Shown here: one piece after another, positions 6,496 through 15,180 of the stretch
Position numbering within the stretch: the stretch's first letter is position 1
Layout of the letters: the number at the start of each line of letters is the position of its first letter
Source: JBPOHE01 sp052035915
GTDB taxonomy: Bacteria; Pseudomonadota; Gammaproteobacteria; Chromatiales; Chromatiaceae
NCBI GenBank assembly: GCA_052035915.1
Contig: JBPOHE010000111.1
Span: 1-24,655 of the forward strand
Length of the DNA: 24,655 nt
Reading direction: 5' to 3'
Program-made: the position numbers and the translations under genes
The notes under the pieces: model-generated
Told to the model about the DNA's origin: nothing
Seen by the model: only the letters and a program-made list of their open reading frames with translations
Database searches by the model: none

Positions 6496-9400
6496 ATGAA
6501 TATCCCCGGCTATAAGATCGTTCGGGAACTCGGCCGTGGCGGCATGGCCACCGTCTTTCTCGCCGTGCAGGAATCCCTGGGGCGGGAAGTCGCCCTCAAG
6601 GTGATGTCGCCGGGCTTCTCCATCGAGGCGGAATTTCGCGAGCGCTTTCTGCGGGAAGGCCAGCGCAACGCCCAGTTGGCCCATCCCCATATCGTCGTGC
6701 TCTATGACGCCGGTTTCGCCATCGACCGCTATTACATCTCCATGGAGTATCTGCGGGGCGGGCATCTCAAGGACCGCATCCGGCGGCAGATCCAGTTGGC
6801 GGAGGCCATTCTCTATACCAAACAGATCGCCGCCGCCCTCGGCTACGCCCACAAGAACGGCATCATCCACCGTGACATCAAGCCGCTGAACATCATGTTC
6901 AGGGACGATCAGACCGCGGTGCTGACGGATTTCGGCATCGCCAAGGCGCTGTCCGACAACACCGAGCTCACCCATACCCGAATGGCTATCGGGACCCCCT
7001 ACTACATGAGCCCGGAACAGGCCCGGGGCATCGCGGTGGATGGGCGCAGCGACTTCTACAGCCTGGGGGTGGTTTTCTACGAGATGCTGGTGGGGGTCCG
7101 TCCTTACCTGGGCGAGGACCTCATGGCCGTGGCCTTGCAGCATCTCACCGCGCCCATCCCCCAGTTGCCGGAGCCGCTGGCCTTCGTGCAACCCTTCGTC
7201 AACAAGATCCTGGCCAAGACCCCGGAGGAGCGGTTCCAGGACGCGCCGGAGCTGATCCGTGCCCTGACGGCGATGGAACGGGCTCTCTCGCCCCTGGAGG
7301 GGATGGAAGCCACCCAGTTCCCGGCGGAAACCACGGCCCCTTCCATGCCCGCGGTGACGGCCATAGGCCGCACCGCCACCCAAGCGGCCACCCGGACCGC
7401 GACTCAGCCGGTCACCCAGCCCGCTACCCAGCCGGTTGTCGAGCCCGTCCCTGCACCGCGACCGACCCCGACCCTGGATTGGAAAAAAGGTGGCCTCATC
7501 GCGGCGGCGATCTCGCTCCTGGCCGGTGGGGGACTCTGGTGGTGGCTCAGTCAACCGAAGTTGGATCCCCAGACCCAACGCATGGTGGAACTGCTGCTGG
7601 AGAAGGCCCAGCGCCACGTCTCGGCTTCGCGGTTCTCGCTCCCCAAGGGAGACAGCGCCCTCGACAGTTATCGCGAGGTGCTCAGCCTGGACCCGAACAA
7701 CAAGGGGGCCAGGGAAGGGATCGACAACATCCTGGTGCATTACGAGAGCGCGGCGCGCTCGGCCCTGGATGATGGCCGCTTCAAGGAGGCCATGGGCGCC
7801 ATCGACGAAGGCCTGGCCGTCCGCCCCGATCACGCCGGTCTCAAGGCCTTGCGTCAGCAACTGGCGCTCAGGTTGGAGATCTCGGAGCTCCTGATCGAGG
7901 GCAGGAAGCAGCTCGCCGCCGAGATATTCGTCACCCCGGAACAGGACAACGCCCTCAAGACCTTCCGCCGCGTGCTCGAACTCGACCCCGACAATACCCA
8001 GGCACGGGATGGCTTGCGACAGATCGTCCAGTGGTTGGCCCAGGGCGCGCGTAAGCGTTTGCAAGCCGAGGATATGGCGGAGGCACTGAAGCTGGTCCGC
8101 CAGGGGTTGCAGATCGAACCCGCGGCCAGCGACCTCCATGCCCTGGAACGGGAGATCGGCCAACGTCAACAAGAATTGGAGCGTCAGCGCCGCCTGCGGG
8201 ACTGGCTGGCGCAGGCGAAAGCCCTGGAGGGCCAGGGCCGCCTGGCCGGAACCGGGGAAGACAATGCCCTCTGGGCCTATCGCCAGGTGCTGAGCCTCGT
8301 CCCCGGCCATCAGGAGGCAGCCCGCGGCATCGAGGGTATCCGCTTGCGGCTCCTCGCCACCGCCTCCCAGAAGCGCGCCGAAGGCCGACCGGATGAGGCC
8401 CTGTCGATCGTCCGCGATGGCTTGCAGGGCTTCCCCAATGAAGCCGCGCTGGTGCAGATCGAAAAGGAACTGATCGCCGAGCGGGAGGCGATGGAAGCGA
8501 AACGACGCCTGGCCGAATTGCTGCGCCGGGCGGATCAGCGCTTCGCCGCCCAGGACTTCGGCGAATCGGCGGGGGAAAGCCTGCTCGGCCTGCTGCTGGA
8601 GGCCCGGCGCCTGGACCCGCGCAACCCGGCGGTCACCGAGCGGCTGGGGCGGTTGGCCCGGCATTCTGCCGAGGGTGCGAAACAGGCCCTGGCCGGGGAG
8701 CGGTTGGAGGAGTCCCTCGCCCTGGCGGAAGAAGGACTCAAGGCGTTGCCCGCGGACACCGAGTTGCAGCAAGTCCGGGAGCGGGCGCAACAGGCCCTGG
8801 CCACGCGCGCCGCCCGGGAGCGGGAACTGGCCGAGCTGCTCGCCAAGGCGGCCGGACAGCGGCAGCGGGGCGACTGGGTCTCACCGCCGGACGACAATGC
8901 CTTCGTCACCTATGCCAAGATCCTCACCCGGGATCCGGGCAACCGGGAGGCCCGCCTGGGGCAAACCCAGACCCTGAGCGAGTTGCTCCAGGCGGCCCGG
9001 GATCGGCTGGCCCGGGGCGAGCACGCCGCGGCCTTGCGGCTGGCGGAGGATGGCCTGCGGCTGGCGCCGGAGCAGGCCGAGTTGCGTACCTTCCGCCAGG
9101 AGGCCGAGTCTCGTCGGCAGGCGGCGGAGCAGCAGAAAAGGGTTGCCGGCTTGTTGCAGCAGGCGCAACAGGCCATGACCAAGGGTCGGTGGACCACGCC
9201 GGCGGAAGAGAATGCCTATAGCCTCTTCACCCAGGTCCTCGGCCTCGAACCCCAGAACAAGGCGGCGGCGGATGGTCTCGCCCAGATCCTCGAAGGCTAC
9301 CGTCGCCGGGCGCAGCAAAATCTCAAGGATGGTCACGCCCAGGCGGGTCTCGTCCTCCTCCAGGAGGCGATGGCGGTGTTTCCCAAGGATCAGGCGCTGG

Positions 9401-11661
9401 CCAAGCTCAAGGAGGAACTCCTGGTCGAAGACGCCCGCCAGGCGCGGGATCAGCAGATCGCCGAGCGGCTCGATCTTGCCAAGACCCAGAGCGAGGCCGG
9501 GCAGATCACCCAGCCCAGGGGTGATAACGCCAACGAAAGCTATCGCGAGGTGTTGAAGCTGGATCCGGGCAATGTAGCGGCCCTCATAGGTATCGGGCGT
9601 CTCCGCAAGCTACTCCTGGACCGGGCCGACGAGGCCATGAACCGGGGCGACCCCGCCCTGGCTCGCCGTCTGATGGCCGAAGGTCTGGTGTTGGCGCCTG
9701 GAGACGCCGAATTCCTGGCCTTGGGGCAAAAAGTCGAGGCTTTGGAGCTGAGCCGGCGCCGCGAAGAGGACATCTGGTCGAGGCTGGCGGAGGCCGAATC
9801 CTTGTTCGGACAAAATCGGCTGAACACTCCCCCCGGGCAGAATGCCCTGGAGAAATACCGGCAGGTCCTGCAGCTTGACCCGCAAAACGCCGCCGCCCGT
9901 CAGGGCCTGCTCCGCCTCGCCGAGCGCTACCGGGCCATGGCGGAAGAAAAGCTCCGCGCCGGGCAGTTCGCCGCCGTGCAAGAACTCATCAATGCCGGAC
10001 TCATGGTGGTTCCGGACCATGAACCCCTGCTGAGGTTACGCGAGCAGACGCTCACCGAGGCGCAACGGGCGGAGAACGAGCGGCGCGTCCTCCAGTTGCT
10101 GGACAAGGCGGACAAGCCGCTCAAGGCGCCCAAGCCGACCGAGGCCGCTATCGAGGCGGCGCTCCTTCTCTACCAGGAGGCCCTGGCGTTGAATCCGGCT
10201 GATAAGCGCGCCGCGGCGGGGATCGAGTCCATTCTCCTTCGTCATCTCGAAGCCGCGGCCAAGCTGCGGCAGGAGGGTCGTTACGACGAGAGTCTGGCGC
10301 GGCTCGACAAGGCCGAGCTGGTCAAGCCGGGTGACAGCCGCATCCTGGCGGCGCGGGAGACGGTGGACAATGATCGCGCTGTCGCCGACCGGCGTCGGAA
10401 GATCAGCGAACTCCTCACCCAGGCCCGCGACCAGTTACAACGCCGCCAGTACGCCGCCGCCCTCGAAGCCCTAGGCCAGGCGGATCAGATCGAGCCGGGC
10501 CAGGCGGAGGTGGTAGGGATGCGGAACCGGATCGAGCAGGCCAGGGCCGAGGCTGAGGCGAAGGCCGAAGCCCAGGCCAAGGCGGAAGCCGAAGCGAGGG
10601 CCGCCGCTCAGGCGAAGGCCGAAGCCCAGGCCAAGGCGGAAGTCGAAGCGAGGGCCGCTGCTCAGGCGAAAGCCGAAGCCCAGGCCAAGGCGGAAGTCGA
10701 AGCGAGGGCCGCCGCTCAGGCGAAAGCCGAAGCCCAGGCCAAGGCGGAGACCGAAGCGAAAGCCGCCGCTCAGGCGAAGGCCGAGGCCCAGGCCAAGGCG
10801 GAGACCGAAGCGAAAGCCGCCGCTCAGGCGAAGGCCGAGGCCCAGGCCAAGGCGGAGGCCGAAGCGAAAGCCGCCGCTCAGGCGAAGGCCGAAGCCCAGG
10901 CCAAGGCGAAAGCGGAAGCTCAAGCCAAGGCGGAGGCCGAGGCCAAGGCCGCCGAGCGGAGCCGTCAGGAGCGACTTCAATCCCTGTTGGAACAGGCCAG
11001 GGCTCAGCGCCAGGGCGGACGCCTGGTGTCGCCGTCCGGGGACAACGCCCGGGAGACCCTGGTCGAACTCCTGCGTCTGGACCCGGGGAACCGCGCCGCC
11101 CTAGCCGAGCAGGATCTGATCGCCGGGCAGTTGCTCAGCGAGGCCAAGACCTTGCAGGCCGGTGGGGAGCTTGACGCCGCCCTGGCCGCGGTCACCCGGG
11201 GACTGACTGTGAAACCCGAGCATGGGGCATTACGACGCCTCCAGGAAGAGCTGAAAAAAGCCCTCGCCGCCGCCAAGAAACAAGCCGAGGCGAAGCAACC
11301 GGAAGTGAAGGTCGAACCCAAGGTGACGCCGAAACCCGAGGTCAGACCTTCACCCAAGGCGGAGCCGGTGCCGAGACCGGAGGCGAAACCGACGCCGAAG
11401 CCGGAACCCAGGCCGACGGTCAAACCTGAACCCAGGCCAGAGCCGAAGCTGGAACCCAGACCTGAACCACGACCGGTGCCCAAACCCGAGGTCCGAGTCG
11501 AACCTGTTCCCGTGCCCAAACCGGTCCGGCCCGAGCCCAGGATCGAACCCTCGCCCAAGCCGGTGCCCAAGGTGGAGATGGTTCCGGAACCCAAGCCGGA
11601 GCCGAAACCCGAGCCGCCGCCCGAACCGGTCAAAAAGCCACGGGTGTTCGGGACCTTCTGA
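6496..11661 (+). CDS. Transmembrane Ser/Thr kinase with ten TPR-like modules, TolA-like helix and Pro-rich tail
   Basis: A 1721-residue modular protein. Residues 5-260 are a complete Hanks-type kinase: GRGGMATVF loop (13-21), ATP-binding K35, HRDIKPLN (catalytic D127, N132), D145-F-G, and GTPYYMSPEQ. A Thr/Pro/Gln linker (about 262-328) leads to one membrane helix (332-351), so the rest should be periplasmic. Ten modules of about 105 residues follow, each marked by P-x2-D-N-A...Y-x2-V-L-x-L-D-P-x-N-x2-A, at about 382, 481, 587, 689, 796, 902, 1005, 1112, 1214 and 1512. A half module (1302-1345) and an Ala/Lys/Glu/Gln helix (1346-1488) interrupt the array before module ten. Residues 1595-1712 are PKPEPRP-type, and the protein ends KKPRVFGTF. 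All kinase residues needed for activity are present; substrate and signal are unknown. No neighbouring phosphatase or FHA gene is seen. Confidence 0.9.
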   Translation: MNIPGYKIVRELGRGGMATVFLAVQESLGREVALKVMSPGFSIEAEFRERFLREGQRNAQLAHPHIVVLYDAGFAIDRYYISMEYLRGGHLKDRIRRQIQLAEAILYTKQIAAALGYAHKNGIIHRDIKPLNIMFRDDQTAVLTDFGIAKALSDNTELTHTRMAIGTPYYMSPEQARGIAVDGRSDFYSLGVVFYEMLVGVRPYLGEDLMAVALQHLTAPIPQLPEPLAFVQPFVNKILAKTPEERFQDAPELIRALTAMERALSPLEGMEATQFPAETTAPSMPAVTAIGRTATQAATRTATQPVTQPATQPVVEPVPAPRPTPTLDWKKGGLIAAAISLLAGGGLWWWLSQPKLDPQTQRMVELLLEKAQRHVSASRFSLPKGDSALDSYREVLSLDPNNKGAREGIDNILVHYESAARSALDDGRFKEAMGAIDEGLAVRPDHAGLKALRQQLALRLEISELLIEGRKQLAAEIFVTPEQDNALKTFRRVLELDPDNTQARDGLRQIVQWLAQGARKRLQAEDMAEALKLVRQGLQIEPAASDLHALEREIGQRQQELERQRRLRDWLAQAKALEGQGRLAGTGEDNALWAYRQVLSLVPGHQEAARGIEGIRLRLLATASQKRAEGRPDEALSIVRDGLQGFPNEAALVQIEKELIAEREAMEAKRRLAELLRRADQRFAAQDFGESAGESLLGLLLEARRLDPRNPAVTERLGRLARHSAEGAKQALAGERLEESLALAEEGLKALPADTELQQVRERAQQALATRAARERELAELLAKAAGQRQRGDWVSPPDDNAFVTYAKILTRDPGNREARLGQTQTLSELLQAARDRLARGEHAAALRLAEDGLRLAPEQAELRTFRQEAESRRQAAEQQKRVAGLLQQAQQAMTKGRWTTPAEENAYSLFTQVLGLEPQNKAAADGLAQILEGYRRRAQQNLKDGHAQAGLVLLQEAMAVFPKDQALAKLKEELLVEDARQARDQQIAERLDLAKTQSEAGQITQPRGDNANESYREVLKLDPGNVAALIGIGRLRKLLLDRADEAMNRGDPALARRLMAEGLVLAPGDAEFLALGQKVEALELSRRREEDIWSRLAEAESLFGQNRLNTPPGQNALEKYRQVLQLDPQNAAARQGLLRLAERYRAMAEEKLRAGQFAAVQELINAGLMVVPDHEPLLRLREQTLTEAQRAENERRVLQLLDKADKPLKAPKPTEAAIEAALLLYQEALALNPADKRAAAGIESILLRHLEAAAKLRQEGRYDESLARLDKAELVKPGDSRILAARETVDNDRAVADRRRKISELLTQARDQLQRRQYAAALEALGQADQIEPGQAEVVGMRNRIEQARAEAEAKAEAQAKAEAEARAAAQAKAEAQAKAEVEARAAAQAKAEAQAKAEVEARAAAQAKAEAQAKAETEAKAAAQAKAEAQAKAETEAKAAAQAKAEAQAKAEAEAKAAAQAKAEAQAKAKAEAQAKAEAEAKAAERSRQERLQSLLEQARAQRQGGRLVSPSGDNARETLVELLRLDPGNRAALAEQDLIAGQLLSEAKTLQAGGELDAALAAVTRGLTVKPEHGALRRLQEELKKALAAAKKQAEAKQPEVKVEPKVTPKPEVRPSPKAEPVPRPEAKPTPKPEPRPTVKPEPRPEPKLEPRPEPRPVPKPEVRVEPVPVPKPVRPEPRIEPSPKPVPKVEMVPEPKPEPKPEPPPEPVKKPRVFGTF
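10561..10956 (+). repeat. 54-bp tandem repeat inside the kinase gene
   Basis: Six consecutive 54-bp units (10561-10614, then every 54 bp to 10884) encode the 18-residue unit KAEAQAKAEAEARAAAQA with few changes (A/V/T at position 10, R/K at 13). A degenerate continuation runs to about 10956. Units differ mostly in synonymous or single bases, indicating recent duplication. The period of 18 residues equals five alpha-helical turns, so the repeats lengthen a single continuous charged helix. It stays in frame and the reading frame continues beyond. Confidence 0.9.
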
Positions 11662-11952
11662 AAAAGCACTATTTCATAAGTATTGTTTTTGCAATATTTA
11701 TAATATATAAGATAATTCTTATCTTTCCTGGGTTATGGGCCGCCTCCCTCGACTCGGGATACAGAAGTCTCCCGAGCGACCTTTCCGCGCTGGAGCCTGG
11801 GAACGATCAAAGACCAAATAAGCGAAGGAACCATAGATGCCAACCTTCCCTTGCCGAACTCCCCCTTTCTCCCTAGGTGAATCGAGAACCAGCCGCTTGT
11901 CCGGAGCAGGGGAGGCTGTTGCCACTCAGGCCGTTCCGGTATCTTTCCATCC
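11662..11952. other. AT-rich intergenic stretch after the kinase gene
   Basis: Right after the kinase stop come about 65 bases very rich in A/T, with inverted repeats TATTG/CAATA (11681-11685 with 11692-11696) and AAGATAA-TTC-TTATCTT (11709-11725). A GC-rich inverted repeat CTCGGGA/TCCCGAG (11753-11759 with 11770-11776) follows. The rest, to the cutA start, shows GCTGGAGCCTGGGAACGA (about 11790-11807), which resembles dispersed repeats I recall from other genomes. No gene is seen. Confidence 0.5.
11709..11725 (+). terminator. Possible AT-rich hairpin terminator of the kinase gene
   Basis: AAGATAA-TTC-TTATCTT is a perfect 7-bp inverted repeat ending in a short T-rich run (CTTTCC), 48 nt after the kinase stop. 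The stem is weak because it is almost all A/T, so it may instead be a protein-binding palindrome. The second inverted repeat immediately upstream (11681-11696) has a T5 loop. Confidence 0.3.
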
Positions 11953-12279
11953 ATGACCAACGACACCCTGATTGTGCTCTGTACCTGTCCGGATGAGGCT
12001 TCCGCCGAAGGCATCGCCACCGCCTTGGTCGAGGCCAGGCTGGCGGCCTGCGTCAATCTCCTGCCCCAGGTCCGCTCGATCTATCGCTGGGAGGGTCGGC
12101 TTGAACACTCAAATGAGTGGTTGCTCTTGATCAAGACCGGCGCGAAACGCTACACCGCCCTCGAACAACTGATCCGCGAACTCCATCCCTATGAACTTCC
12201 CGAGGTGATCGCCGTCCCTGTTCATACCGGCCTGACTGATTACCTGCGATGGGTAGACGAATGTACCGCCATCTCCTGA
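11953..12279 (+). CDS. cutA: CutA divalent cation tolerance protein
   Basis: A 108-residue CutA, the usual length. Diagnostic stretches are LIVLCTCPDEASAEGIATAL, LAACVNLLPQVRSIYRWEG, EWLLLIKT and ELHPYELPEVIAVPV...YLRWV. CutA proteins are small, very stable trimers resembling PII signalling proteins; they were linked to copper tolerance in E. coli, though the precise role is unsettled. The gene overlaps the dsbD start by 31 bp. In E. coli and other gammaproteobacteria cutA also neighbours dsbD, so the arrangement is conserved. No clear Shine-Dalgarno is seen before the ATG. Confidence 0.95.
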   Translation: MTNDTLIVLCTCPDEASAEGIATALVEARLAACVNLLPQVRSIYRWEGRLEHSNEWLLLIKTGAKRYTALEQLIRELHPYELPEVIAVPVHTGLTDYLRWVDECTAIS

Positions 12280-14570
12280 CCTTGCTCCAAATCCTTCTCT
12301 GCGGACTCGGGTTCGCTTCCCCTACTTGGGCTAGCGAGGATTTCCTGCTCCCCGATCAGGCCTTCCGCATCTCCGGCCAGGCCGAGGGGCCAGAGATGCT
12401 GGTATTGGAGTGGCGGATCGCCGATGGCTACTATCTCTATCGCGACAAGTTCAAATTCACCGCCGATACCCCAGGCATCGACCTCGGTCCCCCCCGGTTT
12501 CCCACCGCCGAGACCAAGCAAGACGAATTTTTCGGCGAGGTGAAGATCTACCGCCACCTGGTCGCCGTCCGCCTTCCGGTAAAGCGCGAGCCGGGGGCGG
12601 CCAACACCCTGACGCTCAATACCAAGATCCAGGGGTGCGCCGACAAGGGCTTCTGCTTTCCGCCCCATGCCCAGGTGGTGTTGATTGAGCTGCCGCCACT
12701 GATCACGGCAAAACCACCCTCTCCCGCGCCGACCCAGGCCGTGGCGGCGCTGGCGGCGCTCGATAAGCACCTGGGGCTCCCGGCCAATGAGGACGGCCTC
12801 CTGGAGGCTGAACAGGCCTTCCGCTTCTCCGCCGAGGTGGCGGGCGGGGAACAGGCCATCCTGCGTTGGCAGGTCGCCAAGGGCACCTATCTTTACCGCG
12901 ATAAGATCAGTGTCCGCCTGCCGGGGAATAGCGGCGTCAGCCTCAAGGCCTTTGAGCTGCCGCCGGGCCAGATCAAGCATGATTCGGTCCGTCCCGACGG
13001 CAGCGTTGGGGATGTGGAGGTCTATAGTGAGGACTTTGAACTTCCGCTTGGTCTGCTGCGGGCGGCTCCGGGCGCCACCACGGCCACCCTGGATGTGCAG
13101 TTCCAGGGTTGCGCCGAGATCGGCATCTGCTATCCACCCAGGCGGGAGCAGGTAAAGTTGCTCCTGCCCGCCCTGGCCGCCGCCGCCTCTCCAGCGCCGA
13201 CCTCCACAGCGGCGCCCGCCGTTCTCCCGGCGGTTCCGCGGACGGTCGGGAACGAACCCCAGGCGGAACAGGACCGTATCGCCGCCACCCTGGTCAAGGG
13301 CAGTCTGGGCCTCATCCTGGCCAGCTTTTTCGGCTTCGGGCTGCTGCTGGCCTTCACCCCCTGTGTCTTTCCCATGATCCCCATCCTGTCCGGCATCATC
13401 GCCGGCCAGGGACGGGGGATCACCCCGCGACGGGCCTTCCTGCTGTCCCTGGTCTATGTGCTGGCGATGGCCCTGACCTATACCCTGGCGGGGGTCTTGG
13501 CGGGGCTGTTCGGCCAAAATCTCCAGGCGAGCTTCCAGAATCCCTGGTTGCTGGCCGCCTTCGCCGGGATTTTTGTCGCCTTGGCGCTGTCGATGTTTGG
13601 CTTTTTCGAGCTGCAACTTCCCTCGCGACTGCAAACGCGCTTGTCCGAAATCAGCAACCGCCAGCAGGGTGGCACCCTGCTCGGCGTGGCCGTCATGGGC
13701 CTGCTTTCAGCCCTCATCGTCGGCCCTTGCGTGGCGCCTCCCCTCGCCGGCGCCCTCATCTATATCGGGCAAACCGGCGATGGACTGCTTGGTGGGACGG
13801 CACTCTTCGCCCTCAGTCTCGGCATGGGGGCGCCCTTGCTCCTCATCGGCACCTCCGCCGGCAAATGGTTGCCCAGGGCCGGGGGCTGGATGGATCAGAT
13901 CAAGGCCGTGTTCGGTGTGCTGCTACTCGCCGTCGCCATCACCCTGGTGGAGCGCATTCTGCCGCCGGCCATCAGCCTGGGGCTCTGGGGTGGCCTGCTC
14001 ATCACCGCCTCGGTGTACATGGGGGCCTTGGCGGCCCTGCCGGTGGAAGCCTCGGGCTGGGCCAAGCTGTGGAAGGGCCTGGGGGTAACCATCCTGGTGT
14101 ACGGCGCCCTGATGCTGGTCGGCGCCGCCGCCGGTGGCAAAGATACGCTCCAACCCTTGCGGGGTCTGACCCTGGCTGGAGGGGGGCAAGCGGAACAGAA
14201 CTCCCTGCACTTCAAGGCCATCAAATCCACCGCCGATCTCGAGCGTGAGCTCGCCGCGGCCCGTACTCAGGGCCAAGCCGTGATGCTCGATTTTTACGCC
14301 GATTGGTGCGTCTCCTGCAAAGAATTGGAACGCTATACCTTCCCCGCCCCCGAAGTCAGGGCGGCGCTGGCCGGGGTGGTGCTGTTGCGGGCGGATGTGA
14401 CCGCCAACGATGCCGAAGACAAGGCCCTGCTCCAGGGGCGCTTCGGTCTGCCTGGCCCACCGGCCATCCTTTTTTTCGATCTGAGCGGCCAGGAGCGAAC
14501 CAACTACCGCCTGATCGGTTTCAAACCGGCGGCTGAGTTTGCCGCCCATGCCAGGCGGGCCCTACCATGA
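12249..14570 (+). CDS. dsbD: Thiol:disulfide interchange protein DsbD with duplicated N-terminal domain
   Basis: A 773-residue DsbD, about 200 longer than the E. coli form. It moves electrons from cytoplasmic thioredoxin across the inner membrane to periplasmic thiol proteins. A signal peptide (cleavage probably after A28) is followed by two DsbD-alpha domains in tandem. The first has C130-x5-C136 (GCADKGFCFPP) and the second C288-x5-C294 (GCAEIGICYPP). The membrane domain (about 352-650) holds the redox cysteines C372 (FTPCVFPM) and C494 (VGPCVAPP). The C-terminal thioredoxin-like domain has C687-V-S-C690 (DWCVSCKELE). The start at 12249 overlaps cutA; M5 (12261) is an alternative that keeps the signal peptide. 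The stop overlaps the next start. Confidence 0.95.
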   Translation: MGRRMYRHLLTLLQILLCGLGFASPTWASEDFLLPDQAFRISGQAEGPEMLVLEWRIADGYYLYRDKFKFTADTPGIDLGPPRFPTAETKQDEFFGEVKIYRHLVAVRLPVKREPGAANTLTLNTKIQGCADKGFCFPPHAQVVLIELPPLITAKPPSPAPTQAVAALAALDKHLGLPANEDGLLEAEQAFRFSAEVAGGEQAILRWQVAKGTYLYRDKISVRLPGNSGVSLKAFELPPGQIKHDSVRPDGSVGDVEVYSEDFELPLGLLRAAPGATTATLDVQFQGCAEIGICYPPRREQVKLLLPALAAAASPAPTSTAAPAVLPAVPRTVGNEPQAEQDRIAATLVKGSLGLILASFFGFGLLLAFTPCVFPMIPILSGIIAGQGRGITPRRAFLLSLVYVLAMALTYTLAGVLAGLFGQNLQASFQNPWLLAAFAGIFVALALSMFGFFELQLPSRLQTRLSEISNRQQGGTLLGVAVMGLLSALIVGPCVAPPLAGALIYIGQTGDGLLGGTALFALSLGMGAPLLLIGTSAGKWLPRAGGWMDQIKAVFGVLLLAVAITLVERILPPAISLGLWGGLLITASVYMGALAALPVEASGWAKLWKGLGVTILVYGALMLVGAAAGGKDTLQPLRGLTLAGGGQAEQNSLHFKAIKSTADLERELAAARTQGQAVMLDFYADWCVSCKELERYTFPAPEVRAALAGVVLLRADVTANDAEDKALLQGRFGLPGPPAILFFDLSGQERTNYRLIGFKPAAEFAAHARRALP

Positions 14571-15124
14571 CGATCAAGTGGTTGCGTGGTGTCACCGTGG
14601 TGATCGCCGCCGTCGGTTTGACTCTGGCGGCTGGCTATGGGGTACATAGCTGGCGCTCCCATCGGCATCCAGCCACCCCCAAGTCCACGGCCAGCCACGC
14701 CGAGATCATCAACGCGATCCCATCCGTCAACTTTCCCGATCTCGACGGCGTGACCCATGGTCTGCGGGAATACTATGGCAAGGTGCTGGTGCTCAATTTC
14801 TGGGCCGGTTGGTGTCCTACCTGCCGCAAGGAGATCCCCCAATTCATGGCCCTGCAGAAGGAGCATGCCGAGCGGGGATTGCAGTTCGTCGGCATCGCCC
14901 TGGATCTGCCGGAAAAGGTGCGCGGTTTTCTTGCTCCCCTGGGGATCAACTATCCCACCCTGATCGGTGGGATGGACGCCATCCAGGTTGCCCGGGGGTT
15001 GGGCAATCGCATCGGCGACCTGCCCTACACCGTGGTTTTCGACCGCAACGGACGGGTTCGCCTGACCTATTGCGGCGAACTGCCCCAGGCCCTTATCCAG
15101 TCCGAAATCCTGCCTTTGCTGTAA
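14567..15124 (+). CDS. TlpA/ResA-like membrane-anchored thioredoxin-fold protein
   Basis: A 185-residue periplasmic thiol-disulfide protein with one N-terminal anchor helix (about 7-25) or uncleaved signal. The thioredoxin fold has active site W82-C83-P-T-C86 (FWAGWCPTC), a FVGIALD beta strand and the cis-proline LPYTVVFDRNGRV. It belongs to the AhpC/TSA-TlpA group. The start ATG overlaps the dsbD stop (ATGA), so the two are translationally coupled; DsbD is the natural electron donor for such proteins. Typical jobs are reducing apocytochrome c or metallochaperone thiols, but no cytochrome maturation genes are here, so the client is unknown. Confidence 0.9.
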   Translation: MTIKWLRGVTVVIAAVGLTLAAGYGVHSWRSHRHPATPKSTASHAEIINAIPSVNFPDLDGVTHGLREYYGKVLVLNFWAGWCPTCRKEIPQFMALQKEHAERGLQFVGIALDLPEKVRGFLAPLGINYPTLIGGMDAIQVARGLGNRIGDLPYTVVFDRNGRVRLTYCGELPQALIQSEILPLL

Positions 15125-15180
15125 CACCGCCCCGGCGGCGCCGCCCCGGCTCGGCCCATCCCTGGCCCCACTTGGCGATG

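Noticed and set aside
6322..8790. An 822-codon - strand frame opposite the kinase gene
   Set aside because: It is Gly/Arg/Leu/Gln-rich without a domain and exactly opposes the kinase codons, an artefact of GC-rich third positions.
10561..10956. CRISPR-like array
   Set aside because: The 54-bp units are contiguous, in frame and without unique spacers; they are coding tandem repeats.
12240..13634. A 464-codon - strand frame opposite dsbD
   Set aside because: Low-complexity Gln/Gly/Arg sequence without motifs, shadowing a gene with all DsbD cysteines.
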